From assembly GCA_900470195.1 (NCBI GenBank), contig UEIJ01000043.1:1-64000 (forward strand): a DNA stretch of 64,000 nt, given 5' to 3'. A program made the translations under genes and the position numbers. This DNA comes from Hyphomicrobiales bacterium (GTDB lineage Bacteria > Pseudomonadota > Alphaproteobacteria > Rhizobiales > Rhizobiaceae). Shown here one piece after another: positions 26,178 through 36,200 of the stretch (positions are counted from its first letter, which is position 1; each line of letters begins with the position of its first letter). The notes below the pieces were generated by a model that saw nothing but the letters and a program-made list of their open reading frames with translations, had not been told where the DNA came from and made no database searches.

Positions 26178-28171
26178 GCTGCGGCCTCCGCTTCCTTCGA
26201 CGCCGTTTTGCGGCTGCGCGATGGCGCGCCGACCCGCAAGCGGCGGTCCGCCAGGGAGAACAGCGCACCCGCCATCATGACGAGCGCGCCATACCAGATG
26301 AGCGTGACGGCAGGTTTCCACCAGATACGCACCACGGCAGAACCGTCTCCCGGTTCGTCGCCGAGCGCGACATAGACCTGGCTGAACCACAATGTCCGGA
26401 TACCCGATTCTGTCGTCGGCATCTGGCGTGCAGGAAAGAAGCGCTTGGATGGCTCGATCTGTCCCAGATTGCGGGCATCGGCATCGAGTAACGTGAAGGT
26501 GCCGCGGTTTTCCGTGAAATTGGGACCGGTGAGAGGACGCAGGCCCTCAAAGCGCAGCGTATAGTCCTGCACCTGCGCGGTATCGCCCGGACGCATGATC
26601 AGTACGTTCTCCGTGCCGAAAGTGGTCACGCTTACGATGCCGAGCAGTGTCACGCCAAGCCCGATATGGGCAAGCGCCGTACCGAAAACCGAGCGCGGCA
26701 AACCCTTGAAGCGCGCAAACGCCTTGTCCGCGGACACCTTGCCGATGCCGGCCTTGAGAACGAGGTCGGTCAGGCTTCCGAAAATCAGCCATGCGGCAAG
26801 CCCGATCCCGCAGGCGGCGAGGACCGATTTCGCCGAGGTGCTCCACAAAATGACACCGGCCGCTATCAGCGAGAGCGCGAAGGCTGTCATAAGCCGCTGC
26901 GACACACCGTATAGATCACCGCGTTTCCAGGCGAGCAGCGGGCCGAAAGGAACCGCAAAAAGAAGCGGGATCATCAGCGGGCCGAACGTCATGTTGAAGA
27001 ACGGTGCGCCCACGGAAATCTTGTCGCCGGTCATCACTTCAAGCAGCAGCGGATAAAGCGTACCGATCAGCACGGTCGCAGCGGCGGTCGTCAAAAACAG
27101 GTTGTTGAACACCAGTGCGCCTTCGCGCGAAATCGGATGGAAGATGCCGCCCGCCGTCAGGCTCTGAACGCGTAGCGCGAAAAGCGACAGCGATCCGCCG
27201 ATGAAGATTGCAAGGATCGCCAGAATGAAAAGACCGCGCCCTGGATCGGTGGCGAAGCTGTGAACCGAAGTCAGAACGCCGGACCGGACAAGGAAGGTGC
27301 CGAGCAGCGACAGCGAAAAGGTGAGGATCGCCAGCAGCACGGTCCAGATTTTCAGGGCCGAGCGCTTTTCCATGACTAGTGCTGAATGGAGCAGTGCGGT
27401 GCCGACCAGCCAAGGCATGAAGGATGCGTTTTCAACCGGGTCCCAGAACCACCAGCCGCCCCAGCCGAGCTCGTAATAGGCCCAGTAGGAGCCCATGGCG
27501 ATGCCACCGGTTAGAAACATCCATGCGACGAGCGCCCAGGGACGTACCCAGCGCGCCCATGCAGCATCGAGACGCCCCTCGATCAATGCCGCCACGGCAA
27601 AGGAGAAGCACACCGAAAATCCCACATAACCCAGATAGAGCAGCGGCGGATGGATCGCGAGGCCGATGTCCTGAAGGATCGGATTGAGATCGCCACCCTC
27701 CATGGGAGCCGGTAAAATGCGGGTGAACGGGTTTGAGGTGAAGACGATGAACGCCAGAAACGCGACACCGATCCAGCCTTGCACCGCGAGGACATTGGCG
27801 CGCAGCGTTTCAGGAAGGTTGCCGGAAAAAGCCGCTACCAGCGCACTGAAGAAGGTGAGAATGAACACCCACAGCAGCATGGAGCCTTCGTGGTTACCCC
27901 AGACGCCGGTGATCTTGTAAAGGAGCGGCTTTTGCGAATGCGAGTTCTCGACCACGTTCAGGACTGAGAAATCCGACACGACATAGGCGTGAACGAGCAC
28001 GGCCGATGCAAGGCAGATCAGCGCGAAGACGGCTATTGCTGTCGGCACCGCGATTGCCATGAGCTGCGTATCGCGGCGATGCGCGCCGACCACCGGCACA
28101 ATCGATTGGACAATCGACAGCGCCAGCGCCAGAACCAGAGCAAAATGGCCGATCTCGACACTCATCTGCAA
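26174..28171 (-). CDS. ccmF: haem lyase CcmF (CycK)
   Basis: The 665-residue multi-helix membrane protein attaches haem to apocytochrome c. The tryptophan-rich [19 protein letters not shown] motif is near residues 235-255, followed by [15 protein letters not shown] long periplasmic domain near the C-terminus precedes a last helix. The length fits CcmF. The gene begins 105 bases after the ccmE stop, and a 56-base dispersed repeat fills half of that space, so it may have its own start of transcription. Confidence 0.96.
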   Translation of the reverse strand: MQMSVEIGHFALVLALALSIVQSIVPVVGAHRRDTQLMAIAVPTAIAVFALICLASAVLVHAYVVSDFSVLNVVENSHSQKPLLYKITGVWGNHEGSMLLWVFILTFFSALVAAFSGNLPETLRANVLAVQGWIGVAFLAFIVFTSNPFTRILPAPMEGGDLNPILQDIGLAIHPPLLYLGYVGFSVCFSFAVAALIEGRLDAAWARWVRPWALVAWMFLTGGIAMGSYWAYYELGWGGWWFWDPVENASFMPWLVGTALLHSALVMEKRSALKIWTVLLAILTFSLSLLGTFLVRSGVLTSVHSFATDPGRGLFILAILAIFIGGSLSLFALRVQSLTAGGIFHPISREGALVFNNLFLTTAAATVLIGTLYPLLLEVMTGDKISVGAPFFNMTFGPLMIPLLFAVPFGPLLAWKRGDLYGVSQRLMTAFALSLIAAGVILWSTSAKSVLAACGIGLAAWLIFGSLTDLVLKAGIGKVSADKAFARFKGLPRSVFGTALAHIGLGVTLLGIVSVTTFGTENVLIMRPGDTAQVQDYTLRFEGLRPLTGPNFTENRGTFTLLDADARNLGQIEPSKRFFPARQMPTTESGIRTLWFSQVYVALGDEPGDGSAVVRIWWKPAVTLIWYGALVMMAGALFSLADRRLRVGAPSRSRKTASKEAEAAA

Positions 28172-28220
28172 TCTCCATCAGACACGCAAACAGACACAGC
28201 CGATTTGGGTGCCCAAACTA

Positions 28221-28276
28221 TTTGTTTTTACGCATTTCCGAATGCAAAACCGTTTCACACTTTTGCTGGAAATGCT
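28221..28276 (+). repeat. 56-base dispersed repeat, copy 2
   Basis: It matches the segment at 10951-11006 over its full length without gaps. It ends one base before the ccmE stop codon, in the ccmE-ccmF intergenic space, and is read antisense to that operon. Confidence 0.8.
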
Positions 28277-28774
28277 CTATTTGCCTTCCCAGACACCCTT
28301 TTCCTTCAGGCTGTCTGCAAGGTCCTTGGGAATGTAATTCTCATCGTGCTTCGCCAGCACGTTGTCCGCGCGGAAAACACCGTCCGTTCCGAAGCGCCCT
28401 TCGGCGACGACGCCCTGTCCTTCGCGGAAGAGATCAGGCGGAATACCCTCGAACACGACTTTCACGGTCTTGATCGTATCCGTCACCGTAAAACGCAGTT
28501 CGCTGCCTTCGCGGCTGACGGACCCCTCCTCTACGAGACCACCAAGACGGAACCGCGAACCGGAGGCCATGTCCTGTTCCGTCAGATCGGCTGGCGTGCG
28601 GAAGAAACGAATGTCCTGACTGAAGGCCAACAGCATCAGCCCCACTGCCACGGCCAGAACCACCAGCGCGCCGCCGATCAGGAAAAGGCGCTTGCGCTTT
28701 CTCCGGCTGACGGTACGGGCGAAATTAGCCGCCGGTTTGCTGTTGCGTGCGTTGTCGTCTGCGGTCGCGCTCAT
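28277..28774 (-). CDS. ccmE: haem chaperone CcmE (CycJ)
   Basis: This 165-residue membrane-anchored periplasmic protein carries haem to CcmF. A basic N-terminus (RRKRKR) precedes one helix at about 30-50, then the OB-fold domain. The haem-binding motif is [10 protein letters not shown] with His143 and Tyr147. Its ATG overlaps the ccmI stop by four bases. The dispersed repeat abuts its 3' end. Confidence 0.95.
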   Translation of the reverse strand: MSATADDNARNSKPAANFARTVSRRKRKRLFLIGGALVVLAVAVGLMLLAFSQDIRFFRTPADLTEQDMASGSRFRLGGLVEEGSVSREGSELRFTVTDTIKTVKVVFEGIPPDLFREGQGVVAEGRFGTDGVFRADNVLAKHDENYIPKDLADSLKEKGVWEGK

Positions 28775-29913
28775 TTTTGTGCGTTCCCTGGCTTTAGCTC
28801 CAGTCCAAGACCGGCTGCGAAACTTTCAAGGTTCGCCCGGCTTTCGCCCTCAAGGGCTGTCATTCCGCGGTTGAGAGCGTTCAGCGCTGCATCACGGCGA
28901 TTGAGGATCATATAGGAGCGCACGAGGCGCTTCCAGCCCTCGACATCCCCGCTATTCTGGCGAAGACTTTCATCAAGACGTTGTACCATGCCTTCGATCA
29001 TCGCCTGCCGGTCTTCGGGGCTCATCGACGAAGCGGCGTCGACATCATCCGCAGTCGGCCCCTTGGGCTGCTTTTGACCGGCAGCGGGATCACGAAGCCG
29101 GGCGATCGCCTGTTCGATCTGGCCGCGCCAAGGTGCATCGGCGGGCGCTTTGTCAAGGAACGCCTGCAGGCGATTGGCCGCCAGATCCATGCGCCCATCC
29201 TGCATCTCGCCCTGCGCGAGATAGAATTGCGGTCGGACATCATTCGGTTCGAGTTCGGCTGCTTTCCTGAAGAGTCCTTCAGCCTCTGCGGTCACAGTGC
29301 CTCCCGAGGCGGTCGCCAGTGCTTCCCCCAGCCCCAGAACGCGCGGGAAATTCTCACCTGCGATACGAATGGTGCTGCGATATGCATTGACGGCATCGGC
29401 AGCGCGGCCAAGGCGCAAGTAGATCGGCGCGAGCACGTCCCATCCACGCACATCATCGGGATTTTGCGCCAGATGCGCTTCGGCACGAGCTACCAGTTCA
29501 TCGACGGAACCGCGATCCGCACTCGCCGAAAGCCGCTCGACAAGCGGCATGGATGGCATGTCGGGCCGGCCGAAAAGCGGATAGATGCCCCAGGCGATCA
29601 GCGGCACTGCAAGCACAGCCAGAAAAGCCAGCAACCGCCCCGGCGCCGCTTTGCCTGCAGCTTCCGCAGCTTCCCTTGCTGATTTTTCGGCATTCAAAAT
29701 GCGACGTGAAATTTCGATGCGCGCCTGCTCCGCGCTTTGCGGGTCGATCATGCCGCGGGCAGCATCGGCCTCCACCTCGCGCAATTGATCCCGATAGACC
29801 TCAAGATCGTTGTTTTCAGCGGGCAGGAAGGCCTGTTTGCGCCGCGTGAGAGGCAACAAAACAACCAGAGTGGCTGCCAATGTCAGTAATGCTGCAATAA
29901 GCCAGAATCCCAT
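28771..29913 (-). CDS. ccmI: cytochrome c maturation protein CcmI (CycH)
   Basis: The 380-residue protein has two membrane helices (residues 3-22 and about 92-112) joined by a cytoplasmic Arg-rich, leucine-zipper-like segment, then a periplasmic TPR domain (for example [19 protein letters not shown]) that holds apocytochrome c for ligation. It is the first gene of ccmI-ccmE-ccmF-ccmH (cycHJKL). In Rhizobium leguminosarum cycHJKL is linked to feuPQ and to iron acquisition, and the same linkage is seen here. Confidence 0.94.
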   Translation of the reverse strand: MGFWLIAALLTLAATLVVLLPLTRRKQAFLPAENNDLEVYRDQLREVEADAARGMIDPQSAEQARIEISRRILNAEKSAREAAEAAGKAAPGRLLAFLAVLAVPLIAWGIYPLFGRPDMPSMPLVERLSASADRGSVDELVARAEAHLAQNPDDVRGWDVLAPIYLRLGRAADAVNAYRSTIRIAGENFPRVLGLGEALATASGGTVTAEAEGLFRKAAELEPNDVRPQFYLAQGEMQDGRMDLAANRLQAFLDKAPADAPWRGQIEQAIARLRDPAAGQKQPKGPTADDVDAASSMSPEDRQAMIEGMVQRLDESLRQNSGDVEGWKRLVRSYMILNRRDAALNALNRGMTALEGESRANLESFAAGLGLELKPGNAQK

Positions 29914-30008
29914 GGCTACGACTTAAGCGCAGCCAAGCGAAAAACCAACCACTACCTGCAGTAAGTTGCCGCCTAGGGCAATTCGCCGCAAATGCAGGAG
30001 GCCGGGAT

Positions 30009-30464
30009 TCAGGTGAGCGGCGTCCAGCTGCCGTCCGGATTGCGACATGCCGTTCCGCGGGAAGTCTGCTGCGATCCGCCAATGGTAAAGCTGTGCGAAT
30101 ACTGGCGGCAGTTCTGGGAGCCTACCTGATATGGTTGCGCCGCCGTCACATCGCCGGAATTCGATCCGCTGCCGCTCCACGACACGACCTTGCCCGCCGG
30201 TGAATATTCGAGTGCGCGATATTCTGCCTCGAGCGCCTTCTTGCGGTCGGCTGCATTCAGCTGGTTTGCCGAGCTGCCGAGAAGTCCATTCCCGAGCGGC
30301 GTCAACAGGCTGGTTTCCGGCTTCTGCGCCGCAGAGCCGCCGCCCAGCGAGCCAAGCCCGATGCCCTTGCCGGTCGTCGTCCCGCATGCCGACAATGCAA
30401 GCCCCACGGCAAACATCGTCGAAGCAACTGAAACCGGGTGAGGAAACCTGGATACAATCATCAT
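30009..30464 (-). CDS. small lipoprotein, RT0821/Lpp0805-like
   Basis: The 151-residue protein starts at one of two adjacent ATGs (30464 or 30461). A signal segment ends with a lipobox LALSAC, so Cys would be lipidated. The mature part has a Gly/Ser-rich stretch and a conserved C-terminal segment CRQYSHSFTIGG...GTACRNPDGSW, as in the RT0821/Lpp0805 family of surface lipoproteins. It lies between feuQ and ccmI on the same strand. Function is unknown. Confidence 0.8.
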   Translation of the reverse strand: MMIVSRFPHPVSVASTMFAVGLALSACGTTTGKGIGLGSLGGGSAAQKPETSLLTPLGNGLLGSSANQLNAADRKKALEAEYRALEYSPAGKVVSWSGSGSNSGDVTAAQPYQVGSQNCRQYSHSFTIGGSQQTSRGTACRNPDGSWTPLT

Positions 30465-30550
30465 AACAACCGGCCTTCGTAAACAATTAGCATGCACAAA
30501 AGTGGCTCTTCAATCTAATCTTCTAGTTCGCTTTCGGCTAAAAACAACCG

Positions 30551-31939
30551 TCAATCTTCTGTCAGCGGCAACACGACCCGAACTCCCAGCCCGCTGAACG
30601 AACTCTTGCCCAGATGCAGGCTGCCGCCATATTCGCGAACGGTGTCCTGCACGATTGCCAGCCCCAGCCCGGTTCCGGGTTTCGTTTCATCGACGCGGCT
30701 GCCGCGCTTCAGCGCCGCCTCGATCTTGTCGGACGCCAGTCCCGGTCCGTCGTCTTCGATCAGGATTTCGAACTGGCGTTGCTCGCCGGAAACGGGGGCG
30801 AGCCTGATATCGATCCGTTTGCGGCCCCATTTACCGGCATTCTCCAGCAGGTTGCCCACGATCTCCTCCAGATCTTCCCGCTCGCCCGCGAAAACGGCGC
30901 CAGGCAAATCGTTTTCAAAGGTGATATTGAAAGCCGGATTGAGCTTTGCCGTTACGCGCTGCATGCGTTCGAGCACCGGCGTCACAGGCGTGCGGAAAAC
31001 AACGCTGTCGCGCTGTGCGGCGATGCGTGCGCGTTGCAGGTAATGCTGGATCTGCACCTGCATCGCCTCGCTTTGTTCCTGCACGATGCGTCCGTGTTCG
31101 CCGCCCATGGCACGCGCCTCGTTGACGAGCACGGAAAGCGGTGTCTTGAGGGAATGGGCGAGATTGCCGACCTGGGTGCGCGAGCGTTCGACGATGCGCC
31201 TGTTATTTTCGATCAGTGCATTCATTTCGCTGGCAAGTGGCGCGATTTCAACCGGAAGCGATGCATCGAGCTTGGATGAGCGCCCCTCGCGAATATCGGC
31301 CAGGGCCTGCCGCACCTTGTCGAGCGGGCGCAGCCCGAACAGGATTACCGCAGCATTGATGAGAATGCTGCCGATCCCGAAGATCGCCAGATAGATCGCC
31401 AGTCTGGTTCTGAAATCGGATATTTCCTTGAGAACTTCGCTGAGATTCCCCATCACGCGAAAACGCGCGACGCGATTGGCGGCATCCAGAACCACTTCCG
31501 TTTCAACGATGAAAAGTTCCTCGCCATTGAGGCCCGGCAAGGTGTAGCTGCGCATGAAGGAACTGTCGAACGGGGCCTGCGCGACAGGCATTTCGGGCAC
31601 CAGACGTCCGACGAGAGACGGCGACTGAAGTTTTCCGGTGAGATTTGGCGTGACCGGATCGACAGACCAGTACCAACCGGAAAGCGGACTGGAATAACGC
31701 AATTCGCCGAGCTCAGGCCGCCCCTGCAGCGTACCGTCACCGGAAATGCTGACGGCGCCGACAAGGCTGAAGAGATGGGCCGTCAGAAGACGCTCGAAAT
31801 TGCTGCGCGCAGCTTCGCCGTAAAGCGACCCGATAAAGGTTGCCACCACCACGAGGGCGACGATGACCCAGATCGTTGAAAGGGTAACGACGCGGACTGC
31901 GAGCGAACGAAGCGGAGGAAAGACGCGAAGAAGCTTCAG
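30551..31939 (-). CDS. feuQ: FeuQ sensor histidine kinase, probable CTG start
   Basis: The 462-residue kinase has a periplasmic sensor between two helices, then HAMP, HisKA with LAHSLKTPLSVL (His262 from the proposed start) and HATPase with NLLENAGKWG, DDGPGL and GTGLGLAI. The first usual start, GTG 31852, falls inside the first transmembrane helix. Reading on upstream gives KLLRVFPPLRSLAVRVV and the rest of the helix (TLSTIWVIVALVV), with no ATG, GTG or TTG before a CTG at 31939. That CTG overlaps the feuP TGA (CTGA) and has AAAGG nine bases upstream. FeuQ-FeuP is the PhoQ-like system tied to osmotic adaptation and iron uptake in rhizobia. Confidence 0.88.
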   Translation of the reverse strand: MKLLRVFPPLRSLAVRVVTLSTIWVIVALVVVATFIGSLYGEAARSNFERLLTAHLFSLVGAVSISGDGTLQGRPELGELRYSSPLSGWYWSVDPVTPNLTGKLQSPSLVGRLVPEMPVAQAPFDSSFMRSYTLPGLNGEELFIVETEVVLDAANRVARFRVMGNLSEVLKEISDFRTRLAIYLAIFGIGSILINAAVILFGLRPLDKVRQALADIREGRSSKLDASLPVEIAPLASEMNALIENNRRIVERSRTQVGNLAHSLKTPLSVLVNEARAMGGEHGRIVQEQSEAMQVQIQHYLQRARIAAQRDSVVFRTPVTPVLERMQRVTAKLNPAFNITFENDLPGAVFAGEREDLEEIVGNLLENAGKWGRKRIDIRLAPVSGEQRQFEILIEDDGPGLASDKIEAALKRGSRVDETKPGTGLGLAIVQDTVREYGGSLHLGKSSFSGLGVRVVLPLTED

Positions 31940-32625
31940 CTGTCGTTGCCTTTCGTTTCGCCCCCGCCTTCCGAACGGATGCGGTAACCCATGCCGCGCA
32001 CGGTCTCGATCAGGTCCACGCCCATCTTCTTGCGCAGGCGACCGACAAAAACTTCGATCGTGTTGGAGTCGCGGTCAAAATCCTGATCGTAGAGGTGTTC
32101 CACCAGTTCGGTGCGCGACACCACTTCATCCATATGGTGCATCAGATAGGACAGAAGCCGGTATTCGTGCGAAGTCAGCTTGAGCGCGACGCCATTGATG
32201 CTGGCCTTCGACGTTTTCGTGTCGAGATAGAGCGGCCCGCAGACAAGTTCCGACGACGCATGACCGGCCGCACGGCGGATCAACGCGCGCAGCCGCGCCA
32301 GCACTTCCTCGATATGGAAAGGCTTGGCAACATAGTCATCGGCGCCAGCGTCGATACCGGCAACCTTGTCGCTCCAGCGGTCGCGGGCGGTGAGCATGAG
32401 AACGGGCATCGCGCGCCCGTTGCGCCGCCAGCGCTCCACGACGCTGATTCCGTCCATGCGTGGCAGGCCTATGTCGAGCACCACGGCATCGTAAGGCTCG
32501 GTATCGCCGAGATAATGCCCTTCTTCGCCGTCATAGGCGCGGTCAACCACATAACCGGCAGCAGCCATCGCTTCGGAAAGCTGCCGGTTCAGGTCCTTGT
32601 CGTCTTCAACGATCAGGATACGCAA
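31936..32625 (-). CDS. feuP: FeuP response regulator
   Basis: The 229-residue OmpR/PhoP-type regulator has the acidic pair in VEDD, phospho-acceptor Asp51 (VVLDIGLP) and the segment LTARDRWSDKVAGIDAGADD typical of FeuP/PhoP. The winged helix includes LTSHEYRLLSYLM and TIEVFVGRLRKKMG. TTG 32625 gives the family N-terminus MRILIVEDD and follows GAGGGAG. A TTG at 32643 would place that site inside the gene. It is cotranscribed with feuN 47 bases upstream and feuQ, which overlaps its stop. Confidence 0.9.
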   Translation of the reverse strand: MRILIVEDDKDLNRQLSEAMAAAGYVVDRAYDGEEGHYLGDTEPYDAVVLDIGLPRMDGISVVERWRRNGRAMPVLMLTARDRWSDKVAGIDAGADDYVAKPFHIEEVLARLRALIRRAAGHASSELVCGPLYLDTKTSKASINGVALKLTSHEYRLLSYLMHHMDEVVSRTELVEHLYDQDFDRDSNTIEVFVGRLRKKMGVDLIETVRGMGYRIRSEGGGETKGNDS

Positions 32626-32672
32626 GCGGACATTCTCCCTCAATTCATGAAAAACAGCGGCAAACGCCGTTG

Positions 32673-32972
32673 TTATTGAGCGGGAACAGCCACTTCGACG
32701 CGGCGCGGACGTTCACCATCACGGCCCGGCACCAGCACGACGACCACGCACATGGGGCGGCCATTCTGCGTCGTGGCAGTTGCCTTGGCCAGTTGGCCGC
32801 CCTGCTGGGCCGCCACCTGTTCGCCGACCGCCGCGCAATCACCGGCGGCGGCGACAATGAGATTGGACTTCTGCGGCGCAGTGATCGGCAATGCACCGGC
32901 ATCGACCGGCAGCAAGCCAATACTAACCGCGAGGAGCGCGAAAACTTTGAGTACAGAGTTCTGTTTCATCAT
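32673..32972 (-). CDS. feuN: FeuN-like small periplasmic modulator
   Basis: This 99-residue protein has a signal peptide (about 1-27, ending DAGA) and a small periplasmic domain, with two Cys (CAAVGEQ and MCVVVVLVPG), ending in a basic RRVEVAVP segment. In Sinorhizobium meliloti a small exported protein, FeuN, is encoded just upstream of feuP and restrains FeuQ signalling. Position and features match. The symbol rests on synteny and size, since I cannot align the sequences here. Confidence 0.72.
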   Translation of the reverse strand: MMKQNSVLKVFALLAVSIGLLPVDAGALPITAPQKSNLIVAAAGDCAAVGEQVAAQQGGQLAKATATTQNGRPMCVVVVLVPGRDGERPRRVEVAVPAQ

Positions 32973-33073
32973 GCCGCCTTATATAGCGCCCAACAGCTGA
33001 ATGATGCATGAACAACCAAACTTCTTGCGGGCCCAAAGGAAAATTCAGCCTCTGACTATCACGCTTTGTGAAA

Positions 33074-33280
33074 TTATGAAATGCGTGATGTTGCCCCGAT
33101 GCGCCCGATAATCGTAACAATTCCGGCAATTGCGGTCGCCAGTTGCAGCAATACATCCGTTAACGCGCCCTGGTCGATCAGGTCGGTCGCAACACCGAAA
33201 ACGCCCGCAAGCGAAAGAAAAAGTGCGACGAGACCCGCCCAGACCGTGCGCGAAAGATACCATGATTTATCTGCGTTCAT
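33074..33280 (-). CDS. holin-like two-helix phage protein
   Basis: This 68-residue protein starts 13 bases after the GTA tip gene on the same strand. After a short polar N-terminus (MNADKSWYLSRTVWAG) it has two hydrophobic helices, VALFLSLAGVFGVA and VLLQLATAIAGIVTIIG, and a basic end (GRIGATSRI). Phage proteins with a K-S-W-Y-x-S-x-T-x-W-x-G start and a GRxxAT end are common beside lysis genes and act or are annotated as holins. The lysis role is inferred from this pattern and from its place at the GTA end. Confidence 0.65.
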   Translation of the reverse strand: MNADKSWYLSRTVWAGLVALFLSLAGVFGVATDLIDQGALTDVLLQLATAIAGIVTIIGRIGATSRIS

Positions 33281-33292
33281 GTTTTTTTCCTG

Positions 33293-36200
33293 TCAGTTGA
33301 TAATTGCCGGGACGTCCAGGCGAGCAAAATCCCCCGGCCCGCTCTTTGCGCCAATCATCGCGACACGAAACTCGAATGCCGCGTTGCCGGTATCGCTCTC
33401 TCTTTCGGATGATCCATAAATCCATGAAGGTGCGGATGTCTGGCTGTTTCGTGTCAGCACGCCATTCTGCCAGATCTCGATGCGGTAGGCTTCGCGTTCT
33501 TCGCCAAGCGGAATATCTTCCGCAAGCCAATCATCCGCATCAATCCGCCCGCGCCTGATCCAGCTGAAGGACAGATCGTCATTTGCGAGCCGCACCACCT
33601 TCGGATGAACCGGACTGAGCGGACGCAGGCCACGCATACCACCGCTCAACCGGACCGTATCGAAATACTCAACCGAAAAAGCCTTGCCGACTGTTCCGAC
33701 ACGCCAGTTGAGTTCAAGCCCGGTTTCGGACATCTGCAGACCAACTGGCACAACCGAACCGTCGAGCAAGATGAAGGGTGTTTCCACCTCCTTGATCGCT
33801 GACGCCGCACTCTCCGTCCCCAACTGTCCGCGCAACAGGCGGGTGAGTTTCCAGCGGTTCTGACCGATTTCTTCGGCCTCCATAAACTGGAACACCTCCC
33901 ATTCGCCATTCTGCGCGCGCAGCAGCGCTGTATTGGCTCCGTTCAATATCTGGGCCATTGGCCGCGATTGCAGTTCGCCTGCATAAAGCACGACTTCAAC
34001 CGATTGCCCTTCAATCACGCGTCCGCCTGGAGCGCCTTCCAGCGGCGCGGTCAGCTCGCCCATGATTGCCCGGTCCTGCACGATGTTGCGCTCCGCAAAA
34101 CCGTCATCGGAGGGTGATGCGAAAACCGCCGCCCCCCGCCAGGGCTTTGCATGACAGGCAATACGGAATTGTCCGGCAGGTTCTTCCGCGCCGGGCCAGA
34201 GCGGCAGATCGATGAGATGGAAGATGGGCTTCATATCGAGAGCCGGGCCACCACCGGGACTGGTCGGCGTTTTACCATGATCGGCAAAGGCGATGTTCGG
34301 CGCCAGTGCCACGGCACGGACAGTACGAACCTCTCCGTCCTCCTGTCCAGTAACAACATAGTTGCGTTCGCCGCCCAGAATGCCAAGCCGCACGCGATCT
34401 CCGACGTGAAGGGTAGCCATCGACCACGGCAGGGCAAAATCCACCGAGCGCCGCTCTGCATAGCGCCGCGCCATCCATGCTTCGGCCAACGCCATTGCCT
34501 GCCCTTGCTCCATGACACCGGATAGGCTGAGTGTTTCCGTGCCCTGCCCCTCCATGCGGCGAACCGAACCGCCGGCAATCTGGAAGTCCCGCAGCGGATC
34601 GTTGCAATAAAGCTCTGCCACCGCAGGCAAATCGCCTCGGTCCTCCAGCGTGACCGTGAGCGCTTCCCGGTCATCCGGCTGAACGAAATCGGACAGTTCG
34701 AGCACCGGTCCCACACGGCTGATGCTTTTGAACACGAAGCGCCCGGCCTGCTCGAACCCGTGAACGCCGAAGATATTCAGGAGCGGTTCCAGCACGCCGC
34801 GCGCGCTGGACGGCTCACTGAGTACAAAGCCGGAAAGATAACCGTCGGCACCGGCGCAATCGGCTTCCGGCAAGCCGAAATCCTTGAGGATGCCTGCAAT
34901 CAGCTCGTCCAGCGACACACCGCTGATCCGCCCATTCAGCCAATGGCCGAGACGCCAGTTTTCCGTATCCCCCCAGGTGTCGGCAGCAAGCGGAAATTCC
35001 GGAAAAGGCCGCGTATCCCACGACCACAGATAGATGCGGTCCATATCCAGCATCGGTCCGCCATAGAGCGGGGAAACGGGATTATTGTCCCGCCAGTGGC
35101 GGTAATGCGCGCGCAGAAAGCGGTCCATGCCTATATCCGCGCGAGATCCATTGGAAAAATACGGCGTCGCATTTTCCGATGATTTCGGATCGGGAAAGAC
35201 ATTGGGCTGGTTCGGTCCCTTATCGACGGCCGGGCAGCCAAGCTCGGTAAACCAGAACGGTTTCGACTGCGGCACCCATGCTGTCGGTTGCGCGGCTTCA
35301 GCCCCAGCGATGCGGTTATAATGCCGGTTGCTCCACCAGCCTTCGAGGTCCTTGTAGCGATAAACCCAAGGCTTGCCCGCCAGACCGTCTGTAATAGGCA
35401 AACGCTTGCGGGCCTCACGATCCTCGGCGCTTGCGTAATACCAGTCATAGCCTTCACCTGACGCCACTTGACCCGTAAGACCGTCAAGATCGTAGGCGGT
35501 TGCGAATCCATCTGGATTGCCATTGTCGAGATCGTTGTCGCGCCAGTCCGCAAGCGGCATATAATTGTCGATCCCGATGGCATCGATGGCCGGATGCGCC
35601 CATAGCGGGTCGAGGTTGAAGAACAGGTCGCCACTGCCATCCTGCGCCTGATAGCCGAAATATTCCGACCAGTCCGCGCCATAGGTAACCCTGCAATCAG
35701 TGCCAAGCTTCGCCCGCATTTCAGCAGCAAGCGTGCAAAGACGCTTGACGAAGGGGAAACTCTCCTGCCCGTCGCGAATGCTGGTTAGCCCGCGCAGTTC
35801 CGATCCGAGAAGAAAGGCGTCCACGCCACCGGCTTGCATTGCCAGATTGGCGCAATGGTTGAGAAAACGACGATAGCCCCATTGCCCATCGACAAAGGCG
35901 TCAACCTGTTCGCCAGCGGCAATCGTTTTGTCCGGTGAACCGGCAAGGCCGACGGCTGGGTGACAGGTGATGCGTCCGCGCCACGGATAGGGAGGCTGGC
36001 CAGTGCCGCCATAAGGAGACGGCAATTGGTTGCCCGCCGGCACATCCATCATGATGAACGGATATAAAGTTACCTTAAGTCCCCGCGCTTTCGCGTCGCG
36101 AATAGCAGCGATCACGCTTTGATCGGATGGCGTTCCGCCATAGGCCGCTCCCTCGCCACTTGTCGAAACGAGATGCGCGTCGGCCCGCGCGACATTTTCC

